From NCBI GenBank assembly GCA_964344215.1, contig CAYFMP010000059.1, positions 1 through 24,163 on the forward strand: a stretch of 24,163 nucleotides of DNA. Reading direction: 5' to 3'. Each line of letters begins with the position of its first letter. The first letter of the stretch is position 1. Made by a program: the position numbers and the translations under genes. This document shows positions 15,127 to 22,528 of this stretch, in pieces. The stretch comes from CAYFMP01 sp964344215 (GTDB lineage Bacteria > Pseudomonadota > Alphaproteobacteria > Rhodospirillales > Casp-alpha2). Under the pieces are notes generated by a model. It was not told the origin of the DNA and made no database searches. It saw only the letters and a list, made by a program, of their open reading frames with translations.

Positions 15127-15861
15127 ATGACCTCATGTCAGCCGACCGTGGCGACAGACGAGCCTGCGGTTTCCATTATCATACCGACGTACAACGAACG
15201 CGACAACATCACCGCGACCGCGAACGCTGTGTTTGGAAATTTCAAGGAATCAGTCGAAATCGTCGTCGTCGACGACAATTCCTCCGACGGCACGGCCGAC
15301 GCCGTCCGCCAACTCGACGATTCGCGCATCCGGTTGGTCGAGCGGCCAAAGGGTAGGGGCCTCGCCTCGGCCGTTCTCAGGGGCATCATGGAGAGCCGGG
15401 GAGGCGTCGTCTGCTGGATTGACGCCGATATGGCCTACGAAACCAAGCACCTGCCTGAGATGGTCCGTCTGACCTCGGCGAACGACGTGGTCATCGCGTC
15501 GCGGTTTGTCGATGGCGGCGGCGACGAGCGCCATCCGGTCAGGGTCGTCGCCAGCCGTTTGGTCAACGGCTTCGCCAACCTCGTCCTCGGTTACGGCATC
15601 AAGGACTACGACAGTTGCGTGGTCGCCGTCAGGCGTGAGGTGTTCGATTCGGTCCTGCCGATTTCCTATGGTTTCGGGGATTTTTTCATAGAGTTCGTCT
15701 ACGACTGCTGCCGCAGGGGCCTCCGGGTGACCGAGACTCCTTACACTTTGACCACGCGACTCGACGGCGAATCGAAATCGTGCCCCGATCTGCCGAGCTT
15801 CCTGTGGCTCGGGTTCAAATACTGCGCGAGGATCGTCGCCATCCGGCTGCGGCCAGATTAG
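15127..15861 (+). CDS. DPM1-like family 2 glycosyltransferase
   Basis: A 244-residue GT-A enzyme without the C-terminal membrane domain that some relatives carry. It has VSIIIPTYNERDNI (15-28), VVDDNSSDGTAD (48-58), RPKGRGLASAVLRG and the metal-binding WIDADMAYETKHLPEM (97-112), where relatives usually read DADLSHPP. The role is probably transfer of a sugar to polyprenyl phosphate at the cytoplasmic membrane face. The ATG at 15127 was chosen because the 37 codons before it in frame overlap the divergent GMD-like start region and look non-coding. Its stop codon overlaps that of the convergent aminotransferase gene by four bases. Confidence 0.85.
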   Translation: MTSCQPTVATDEPAVSIIIPTYNERDNITATANAVFGNFKESVEIVVVDDNSSDGTADAVRQLDDSRIRLVERPKGRGLASAVLRGIMESRGGVVCWIDADMAYETKHLPEMVRLTSANDVVIASRFVDGGGDERHPVRVVASRLVNGFANLVLGYGIKDYDSCVVAVRREVFDSVLPISYGFGDFFIEFVYDCCRRGLRVTETPYTLTTRLDGESKSCPDLPSFLWLGFKYCARIVAIRLRPD

Positions 15862-16976
15862 GCCAAGACCTCGTGAACAGCTTCGACGACCCGGTCGAGC
15901 TGGTCGTCGGTCAGGGCGACGCCGCTCGGCAGGTAGAGGCCGCACCGCGCCAGATTTTCCGAGACCGGATAGCTTTCCCCGTCGAACAGTCCCATGCGCC
16001 TGAAAACGGGTTGTTCGTGCATCGGCCAGAAGAACGGCCGGCTGTCGATTCGTCGTTCTGTGAGTCCGCGGATGGCTTCGGCGGCATCGAACCCGATCTC
16101 TTTATCGAGGACCACCCCGTAGACCCAATAGGCGTTGTCGGCCTTGTCCGTCCGCTCGAGCGGCAGGCGAAGGCCGGAAACGCCGGCGAGTTTCTCCGTA
16201 TATCGCCGGCCGATGGCGCGCTTGCGCCCGAGCGTCGCCTCGAGGCGTTCCAACTGGGCGACGCCGATGGCGGCTTGTAGGTTGGAGAGGCGCATGTTCC
16301 AGCCGAGCTCCTCGTGGACGAAGCGCTTCGAGCCGAAACACAGATTGCGATACGAACGGCATTTCTCCGCAATTTCGGGGTCGCTGGTCGTCACCATGCC
16401 GCCCTCGCCGGTGGTGACGTGCTTGTTGGCATAAAAACTGTAAGCCGAAATAAGGCCGATGCCGCCGCATTGGCGACCGCCGTAGGTCAGCCCGATGGCC
16501 TCGGCGGCGTCCTCGATGATCGGGATGCCGTGTTCGCCGGCCACGGCGGCGAGCGGGTTCATGTCGACGGGCAGGCCGTAAATATGGACCGCCATGATCG
16601 CCTTGGTGCGGGGTGTGATCTTCTCGGCCACCCGGTCGACCGCCATGTTCCAGGTATCGGGCTCGCAATCGACCAGAACCGGCGTGGCGCCGGCGCGAAC
16701 GACTGCGGCCGCGCACGAGATGATGGTGAAGGCGGGCAGGATCACTTCGTCGCCGGGGCCAACGCCGAGCGCCTTGACGCAGAGCTCCAGCGCCGCCGTA
16801 CCGTTGGTGACGGCGATGCCGTACCGATGACCGGCAAGGGCCGCCAATCCCTCCTCCAGCCGCCGCACGAATGCGCCTTGGCTGGAGATCGACTTGGTTT
16901 CGATACACTCGGCGAGATAGGCCGCTTCGTTGCCGTCGAGGATGGGCTCGCTGACGGGGATGAAATCGTCGGCCAT
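15858..16976 (-). CDS. DegT/DnrJ/EryC1 family sugar aminotransferase
   Basis: A 372-residue PLP-dependent enzyme of the perosamine synthetase type. NGTAALELCVKALGVGPGDEVI (58-79) is the cofactor phosphate region, Asp156 in IIEDAAEAIG pairs with the pyridine nitrogen, and Lys185 in FYANKHVTTGEGGM is the Schiff-base lysine. Because the Lys is present, this is a transaminase and not a ColD-like 3-dehydratase, which has His there. The likely reaction is amination of a 4-keto (or 3-keto) nucleotide sugar. With the GMD-like enzyme about 0.8 kb away, a GDP-perosamine-type product is a reasonable guess. The gene starts five bases after the stop of the upstream cupin gene, so the two form an operon. 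Confidence 0.9.
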   Translation of the reverse strand: MADDFIPVSEPILDGNEAAYLAECIETKSISSQGAFVRRLEEGLAALAGHRYGIAVTNGTAALELCVKALGVGPGDEVILPAFTIISCAAAVVRAGATPVLVDCEPDTWNMAVDRVAEKITPRTKAIMAVHIYGLPVDMNPLAAVAGEHGIPIIEDAAEAIGLTYGGRQCGGIGLISAYSFYANKHVTTGEGGMVTTSDPEIAEKCRSYRNLCFGSKRFVHEELGWNMRLSNLQAAIGVAQLERLEATLGRKRAIGRRYTEKLAGVSGLRLPLERTDKADNAYWVYGVVLDKEIGFDAAEAIRGLTERRIDSRPFFWPMHEQPVFRRMGLFDGESYPVSENLARCGLYLPSGVALTDDQLDRVVEAVHEVLA

Positions 16977-16981
16977 CGGTG

Positions 16982-17410
16982 TCAGCCGCCGGCCGGGCCT
17001 TCGGACCCGAAGCGGCGCTTGTCGCGGTCCTCGAGATAGGGGCCTGTCTTGGCCTCGATGAAGTCGGTCTCCTCCAGGGTTTCGAACCCGTGTCCACCGG
17101 ATACCAGCAAGACGGTGTCACCGGCGCCGAGGATGCGGCTTTCGAGGAAATTTCCGTCGTCGTCGTAGAAATCGGCGCGCATTCGCCCAGCACGCACGAA
17201 CAGGACCTCCTGGGTACGGGTTATCGTTCGCGCCTGTTCCGGGTGGGAATGCGCCTCGATCGTCTTGCCGGCCGGATGGCGCAACACGCCCAACTGCATG
17301 GGCTCGTCGTTTCCCGTCAGGAAGGTAATGCCGGGCGGACGGCAATCGGCCGGGATGATGATCGCCAGCAACCGGCCGTCGTGTTCGATGCGTTCAATTT
17401 CTTGGGTCAT
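16982..17410 (-). CDS. small cupin protein of a sugar cluster
   Basis: A 142-residue single cupin domain. HSHPEQAR (54-61), EVLFVRAGRMRADFYDDDG and a later VLLVSGGHGFETLEE give the two cupin motifs, with His54, His56 and His107 as likely ligands. Similar small cupins occur beside nucleotide-sugar aminotransferases, but I cannot name a reaction; isomerase, epimerase or regulatory binding are all possible. AAGAG six bases before the ATG supports the start. It is the first gene of a two-gene minus-strand operon with the aminotransferase and is divergent from the polymerase gene across 196 bp of AT-richer sequence. Confidence 0.75.
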   Translation of the reverse strand: MTQEIERIEHDGRLLAIIIPADCRPPGITFLTGNDEPMQLGVLRHPAGKTIEAHSHPEQARTITRTQEVLFVRAGRMRADFYDDDGNFLESRILGAGDTVLLVSGGHGFETLEETDFIEAKTGPYLEDRDKRRFGSEGPAGG

Positions 17411-17606
17411 GTAACTCTTGAAAAGACGTTGTCGGTTGACGGTATGGACGCGAGGTCGATCTCTAGTCCAACTCGCACAATCAGTTTGCTGTTTAAATTG
17501 AAACGCAACCTATCGCAAGTTGACCCTGACCTCGGTTTCATTTGGCGGAAGACGGTCCGGAGCCATCCCGGCTATTTTGAATCCTGGTTGAGTCGAGGGA
17601 GAGTGG
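17411..17606. promoter_or_regulatory. divergent intergenic region, likely two promoters
   Basis: This 196-base gap between the cupin gene and the polymerase gene is clearly more AT-rich than its left flank, with a TTTAAATTGAAA core near 17492-17503. It should contain promoters in both directions, but I found no pair of hexamers good enough to call. GAGGGAG close before ATG 17607 is the ribosome site of the polymerase gene. Confidence 0.4.
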
Positions 17607-19166
17607 ATGGCAACATCTGCACGAACAATGATTGCCTACGAGGGAGCGGCTCCAATCGATACCACATTGATCCATGACCGACGAACCCTCGCTCTCCTGG
17701 CGATCGGCATCGTATTCAGTTCTGTGTTGTGGGCCGTTCGCCCGGACGATATTTCACCGCTCCGGGCTTCTCTCGGTCTTGCAATCGTCTGGTTGGGCTG
17801 TGTTCCAGGTCTTGTTCGTCTTTTCTCGACTGAGCCGAAGACCATACCGATCTTCGAGGTCTCCTGCCTTTTTTACTCGGTGACTTTCGGTCTTTCGGTC
17901 TTCATCTTCGACCTGATATGGCTCGGAACCCATCCCATCAGTGTCTATGCATCCTCGCTTGAGCACCATGAAGACGCGGCCAGTGTGTCGACCATGATGA
18001 TGGTCGTCGGCGGGCTTCTCGCTTATGTAGGGACCTTCTATCTCGCTAGACGTCACATCCCTGCGAAGTTCCCGCATTTCAGCATTCCGCAGACCTACGA
18101 GGATTGGCGGCTCATCGTCCTGGCCTGGGGGCTGATTGCGGGCCATCTCGCGTACTTGTTTATTCCCTTCATAAGATCGCTTCCTTCGGTCGGTCAGTTT
18201 CTGCAACCGGCCGTATACGTCGGTCTTGGACTGTTCTTCATCTTGTGGAAACAAGGGAAACTCGGTCGTTTTCATGCCTGCCTCGTTTTTCTTTTCGTAT
18301 TGCCGATAATTCTCGCGAAGACTCTGATCGGTGCTTTTCTGACTCCGGTAATCATGTTCGCGTTGTTGTTTTTCTTTCTATTTTTCTATTGGAACAAGCG
18401 CTTTCCCATTCTCTTGGTGACCAGCTGTTCCATTCTCTTCTTTGCCTTCTACCCGACCATCCCCGCTTACAGGGAAACCCTGCGATCGGTTCAAAGAGCT
18501 ACTCATTTTAATGAAGACATCAACCTCTCATCGGCCAGCCCCATCACGGAAAAACTCAGTGCGTTCGGACTCATCTCCTTTCGATTGTGGGCCTATCCCA
18601 AACCTCTGCTGCGGGGAGAGGGCTACTACTACCCTCAGACCATTGCCATATCGCACATCACCCGACGCATTACCTTCCTGCCTCTGTTTTCCTACGTGGA
18701 GTCGAAAACGCCCGACCCCGTGGACTATTGGGGCGGCGAAACCTACAAGCCGTTGTTCACGAGCTTCATCCCCAGGGTACTGTGGCCGAACAAACCCGAA
18801 GAGCACACCGGCGGCGTGTTCGGAAAAAGATACGGGCTCGTCGTCCCAACAGGGAAGACCTCCGTCAACCTGCCGTGGATCATAGAGCTGTTTGTGAATT
18901 TTGGCCCTGTCGGCACTGTGCTTGGGATGGCTGTATTCGGGCTGCTGATGGCCCTTCTTAACGGTTTTTTCAATTCCGTCCGGATGAGTCCCCCCGAGGC
19001 GGTGACGGGACTCGCCGTCTTCTTTCCGTTGGTATATCAGGAATCGAACTTCTCGGTTATGACCGGAAGCTTACTTCCGCTTACCATTTGTCTCTATCTA
19101 TATTTTAGGATCGGTCTCGGTCTTAGGCCGAATTGGTTTAAATGGTTTGGGCGCCGGAAACTATGA
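17607..19166 (+). CDS. O-antigen polymerase-like (Wzy-type) membrane protein
   Basis: A 519-residue inner-membrane protein with about ten to eleven hydrophobic helices. A long periplasmic loop (about 290-410) contains SFIPRVLWPNKPEEHTGG, a proline/tryptophan motif typical of oligosaccharide-repeat polymerases. The role inferred is joining lipid-linked repeat units in the periplasm. It lacks the PHNxxLxxxxExGxxG signature of the Wzy_C protein at 1670, so it belongs to a different polymerase family. GAGGGAG before the ATG supports the start. Its composition is AT-richer than the left half of the window, consistent with a separate origin, as is common for wzy genes. It heads a plus-strand run of membrane genes to 22439. 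Confidence 0.75.
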   Translation: MATSARTMIAYEGAAPIDTTLIHDRRTLALLAIGIVFSSVLWAVRPDDISPLRASLGLAIVWLGCVPGLVRLFSTEPKTIPIFEVSCLFYSVTFGLSVFIFDLIWLGTHPISVYASSLEHHEDAASVSTMMMVVGGLLAYVGTFYLARRHIPAKFPHFSIPQTYEDWRLIVLAWGLIAGHLAYLFIPFIRSLPSVGQFLQPAVYVGLGLFFILWKQGKLGRFHACLVFLFVLPIILAKTLIGAFLTPVIMFALLFFFLFFYWNKRFPILLVTSCSILFFAFYPTIPAYRETLRSVQRATHFNEDINLSSASPITEKLSAFGLISFRLWAYPKPLLRGEGYYYPQTIAISHITRRITFLPLFSYVESKTPDPVDYWGGETYKPLFTSFIPRVLWPNKPEEHTGGVFGKRYGLVVPTGKTSVNLPWIIELFVNFGPVGTVLGMAVFGLLMALLNGFFNSVRMSPPEAVTGLAVFFPLVYQESNFSVMTGSLLPLTICLYLYFRIGLGLRPNWFKWFGRRKL

Positions 19167-19315
19167 TTCGACAGTCCCATTTTGTTGTCAATGTTTTCTA
19201 GGTTATCCACTATCGGTGCGTCAGAGACATCGCTGTCCGATTCCGATTTACGGTGAAGCATGAAAATAATTGAAGTTGGAGCCGAAATTTATTGTTCCGC
19301 AAGGTAGGCGAAGGA

Positions 19316-20362
19316 ATGCCAAAATTGAAACCGGACATAAATGCCCGAAGTCTTGCAGTTCGTATGGCGCTAGTATGGGCACTGTTTTATGGAATTTGTC
19401 TATCTCTTGGTTATCCCTCTCTGAACCGTTACGACCCGGCGAAGAAGGGGCTTGCCGATGTCGAACACTACACAACGCTGGTCGAGGAGGGGATTTCCGG
19501 TATCGGCAATCATGTTTGGCGCTACCGGGTGATCGTCCCTTACATGGCCAAGCCTATCTACTGGCTGGTTAAGGACAACGTCGGCACTTGGAACCCCGTC
19601 TACTTTGCCTTGCTGATCGTCAACTCGCTATTTGTGGCTTCATCAGCCTTAGTCCTTTTGCTGATAGTCTCGCAATTGACGGCCAATCGGGGGGTGGGGC
19701 TGGTCTGCGGATTGCTGTTTCTAGGGCATTTCAATATTTCGAACTTTTATCTTTCGGGCCTCGTTGATTCCAGCGAGGTGTTCCTGATGATCGTCCTCGC
19801 GTGGTCTCTTCTGAATAATCTCTGGGCGCCGCTGCCCTTGATCGGTTTTTTGGGCGGCCTCGCCAAGGAAACTTTCGTTCCGTTGTCCGGCGCTTTCGCG
19901 GCGGGGTGGTATCTGTCGGCGGGCCAGCGCGAAGGCTTCAGGTTTCATCCTTTGGCAATGGTCGGCGGGATTGTTGTACTCGGCTTGCTGTCCGCCATGG
20001 GGCTCAGGTCGATGGTCACCGGACACCTCGTCATGCCATGGGACATCTCCAGCCGATTGATGATCGTTGAAGACGGGCTATTCGAAATGTTCGCCTACAA
20101 TATATTCAACAAAGGCTTCCTTTACACGTTCTTCTGGCTCCTGCCGTTCGGATTCCTCGGCTTGCGCTGGATGCCTCGCGATTGGGCCATCGCTTCGGGC
20201 GTCTCTGTCACCCTGGCTCTGTTATTGGCGTTTGGTGCCGGCGCCGGTGAAAACATCGGGCGGCCCTTGTTCAGCACAGCTGGCCCGTTGCTGATCGTCG
20301 CTGCGGCCATGTTCATTTGGAAACTCGTCGACGCCATCCCCCGCTCGTTTGACACGGAGTAG
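19316..20362 (+). CDS. polytopic membrane protein, possible GT-C glycosyltransferase
   Basis: A 348-residue protein with about eight to nine hydrophobic segments. The first loop carries DVEHYTTLVEEG (Asp48, Glu50) followed by HVWRYRVIVPYMAKPIY (66-82). An acidic-His-Tyr loop followed by a YRVxxPxxA segment is a common layout in GT-C-type membrane transferases that use polyprenyl-phosphate sugars, so this is my tentative reading; the family is not recognised. ATG 19316 was chosen because GGCGAAGG lies just upstream; a TTG at 19292 would add eight residues. A gap of 149 AT-rich bases separates it from the polymerase gene and includes a 15-codon ORF starting at 19260. Confidence 0.65.
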   Translation: MPKLKPDINARSLAVRMALVWALFYGICLSLGYPSLNRYDPAKKGLADVEHYTTLVEEGISGIGNHVWRYRVIVPYMAKPIYWLVKDNVGTWNPVYFALLIVNSLFVASSALVLLLIVSQLTANRGVGLVCGLLFLGHFNISNFYLSGLVDSSEVFLMIVLAWSLLNNLWAPLPLIGFLGGLAKETFVPLSGAFAAGWYLSAGQREGFRFHPLAMVGGIVVLGLLSAMGLRSMVTGHLVMPWDISSRLMIVEDGLFEMFAYNIFNKGFLYTFFWLLPFGFLGLRWMPRDWAIASGVSVTLALLLAFGAGAGENIGRPLFSTAGPLLIVAAAMFIWKLVDAIPRSFDTE

Positions 20363-20375
20363 AACCGTCGCCTTG

Positions 20376-20531
20376 ATGAGCAACGAAAAAAAAGTTGACG
20401 GATCAAAGCCCCTTGAAAAAGGGAAAGCCCTGCCCCGATTGTTTTACATCTGGCTGGCCGTCATTTTTGCATTGTATGGACTTCAGTTCCGTCCGATCGC
20501 CCAGGCGTTGATCCAACAGTTTACCGGATAG
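20376..20531 (+). CDS. small single-helix membrane protein, 51 residues
   Basis: A short frame from ATG 20376, with a hydrophilic Lys-rich N-terminus (about 1-20), one predicted membrane helix LFYIWLAVIFALYGLQF (22-38) and a short amphipathic tail. By the positive-inside rule the N-terminus would be cytoplasmic. It sits 13 bases after the preceding membrane gene and 3 bases before the following GT-C-like gene, so it is placed exactly like an operon member, probably translationally coupled. No family is recognised. It could be a subunit or stabiliser of one of the adjacent membrane enzymes (inference). The ribosome site is weak. Confidence 0.6.
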   Translation: MSNEKKVDGSKPLEKGKALPRLFYIWLAVIFALYGLQFRPIAQALIQQFTG

Positions 20532-20534
20532 CCG

Positions 20535-22439
20535 ATGTCCGCGCTGTTTGCTGTTATCGTTCTGACCACGGCCAGCCTCGGCGGCGGCGCGTTGGTTCTG
20601 ACGATGTTGAATTCGTGGCGCTCCCGGGGGCCGTTCGAGCGCGGCTGTCTCGCCTTTGCTATCGGCTTTGGACTCTTGGGTTGGGTTTTTTTCTGGCTGG
20701 GCACAATCGGCATGTTCAATCCGAGCACCGCCTGGGCGGTTTGCTTGGCTCTGACCGGTGGAATGGCGATGGTTCGTTTGCCAGCCGCCGGGCAGACCGG
20801 CTGCGAACCATGGAGCCTGACCGGACGGCTGCTTCTGGCACTTCTGGCCGCCGCCTTCGCCGCCGATTTACTCGAAGCCCTGGCACCGCCCGTCGAAGCG
20901 GATTCGTTGGCTTATCATTTCGAGTTGCCGCGTCGCTTCGTCGAAGCGGGCGAAATCGTCTTCGTCCCCCGGGCGCTCGACGGGGCCGTGCCGTTGTTGG
21001 TGCAGATGACATATGCGGCGGCGTTGCTGGTCGGCGACGGCTCGGAACGCGCCCTGACTTTATGGACGCTGATTAGCGGCTGGGCGGCGACCCCGCTGAT
21101 GTTCGTATTGGCGAGGCGTTGGCTGAGCCGGGAGTGGTCGCTGGCTCTCGCCCTCATATTCCAGACCCTGCCGACCATGCTGTATGGCGCCGGCGGCGGA
21201 ACGATCGAGCCGCGCATGGCACTGTTCGTGCTGGTCGCTGCCTTCGGACTGGCCGAAAGGCGAACCCGGAACTCTACGGCGGCCATTGTTCTGGTCGGCA
21301 TCGGAGCCGGTTTTTACGCTGGCAGCAAGTACACCGGCCTGCTGTTCCTGGCCGCCGCAGGATTGTCACTGATTGTCACGAGCAGATGGTATTGGCGGCG
21401 TTGGGCGGTTTGCGCGTTCGTCGCGGTGATCGCCGGCGGGCAGTGGTACGGCTGGAACGCCTGGCATACCGGAGACCCGGTATTCCCGGTTTTCTTCTCC
21501 GCCCTCGGCCTGCCCGACGGCACCTATTGGGACGCCCTTTACGCCGCCGCCATGAAGGATTATTTGGAGCTTCGGTACGATCAGATTAGCTGGTGGGAAA
21601 GGTGGCTGGCCTATCCCATCGCGGTGACGTTCTTTCCTTCCCTGCCCATGGAAGCCGGGCGGGTCGGCCTGGGCCCGTTCTTCATCCTGATCGCGCCGGC
21701 CAGCCTGGCCGGCTTATGGATGGTCCGTCGGCGGATACCGGCCAGCGCTCTATGGCCCATCGCCGTCGCTGTCATTGCATTTTATTTCCTGTGGCTGAAA
21801 TTCGGCGGTATTCCCAAGGTTCGTCACCTGGTTCCCGTCGTTCCGCTGGTATTGATATGTTTGGGCGCGGCGGCGGCGCGGGCGGCCGAGCGGATTCCGG
21901 AACTGCACCGGCCCCTCGGCGTGGCCGCGGCTGTCGCCATCGCGCTCAACATGGCGGTTATCTCCATATTCGTCAGGCCCTACGCGGCCTATGCCTTTAC
22001 CGACCAGACGCGCGCCCAGTTCCTGAGGCGGAGCCTGCCCGTCTATGCGGCGGTCGAGTGGATCAACGGGCAGTCGGACGTGAAAAAGCTTCTGTTGATG
22101 AACCGCCATTTTCAGTTCTACGTGGCACCGCCCGCCTATTTCGCCTTCCCCGGCGTACAGAAGTTGGTTGAAACCCGCCGCGGCTTCGTCAACAGCGAGC
22201 GCTTCCGGCGACAACTTGGCGATCTCGGGATTAGCCACATCCTGACCGACACCCCGACATCCGCCAGTTCAGGGTCGAAATCCGTGGACGAGGCGATCGG
22301 CAATCTTGCAAGGCGCGGCTGCCTAACAAAGATCAAGGCATTCACCGTGCACTGGGAACTGTCGCGGACGGTTCGCGGATTGGCCGCCCAGAAGCGTCAT
22401 TGGTCGGTCTGGCGGGTGAATTCCGATGAGTGTCCGTAA
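20535..22439 (+). CDS. PMT-like GT-C membrane glycosyltransferase (predicted)
   Basis: A 634-residue protein with about eleven to twelve membrane segments and a soluble C-terminal region from about 490. The first large loop has LAPPVEADSLAYHFELPRRF at about 116-135, the acidic D-x-L-x-YH-x-x-LP-x-R-F pattern typical of GT39/PMT-related GT-C proteins, where the Asp or Glu is catalytic. The inferred role is periplasmic transfer of a sugar from a polyprenyl-phosphate donor to lipid-linked glycan or lipid A-core. It starts 3 bases after the small membrane ORF. It resembles the protein at 2890 in size and layout, though I see no long stretch of identity. The donor and acceptor are unknown. Confidence 0.75.
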   Translation: MSALFAVIVLTTASLGGGALVLTMLNSWRSRGPFERGCLAFAIGFGLLGWVFFWLGTIGMFNPSTAWAVCLALTGGMAMVRLPAAGQTGCEPWSLTGRLLLALLAAAFAADLLEALAPPVEADSLAYHFELPRRFVEAGEIVFVPRALDGAVPLLVQMTYAAALLVGDGSERALTLWTLISGWAATPLMFVLARRWLSREWSLALALIFQTLPTMLYGAGGGTIEPRMALFVLVAAFGLAERRTRNSTAAIVLVGIGAGFYAGSKYTGLLFLAAAGLSLIVTSRWYWRRWAVCAFVAVIAGGQWYGWNAWHTGDPVFPVFFSALGLPDGTYWDALYAAAMKDYLELRYDQISWWERWLAYPIAVTFFPSLPMEAGRVGLGPFFILIAPASLAGLWMVRRRIPASALWPIAVAVIAFYFLWLKFGGIPKVRHLVPVVPLVLICLGAAAARAAERIPELHRPLGVAAAVAIALNMAVISIFVRPYAAYAFTDQTRAQFLRRSLPVYAAVEWINGQSDVKKLLLMNRHFQFYVAPPAYFAFPGVQKLVETRRGFVNSERFRRQLGDLGISHILTDTPTSASSGSKSVDEAIGNLARRGCLTKIKAFTVHWELSRTVRGLAAQKRHWSVWRVNSDECP

Positions 22440-22528
22440 GTGACGATTTTTACCGCCGTTTTTTTGGATTACGGTGCGTGTAACATGAAGTACAAGACCG
22501 TTCCCGAAAAACTCAGTCCGCTGGTGCC

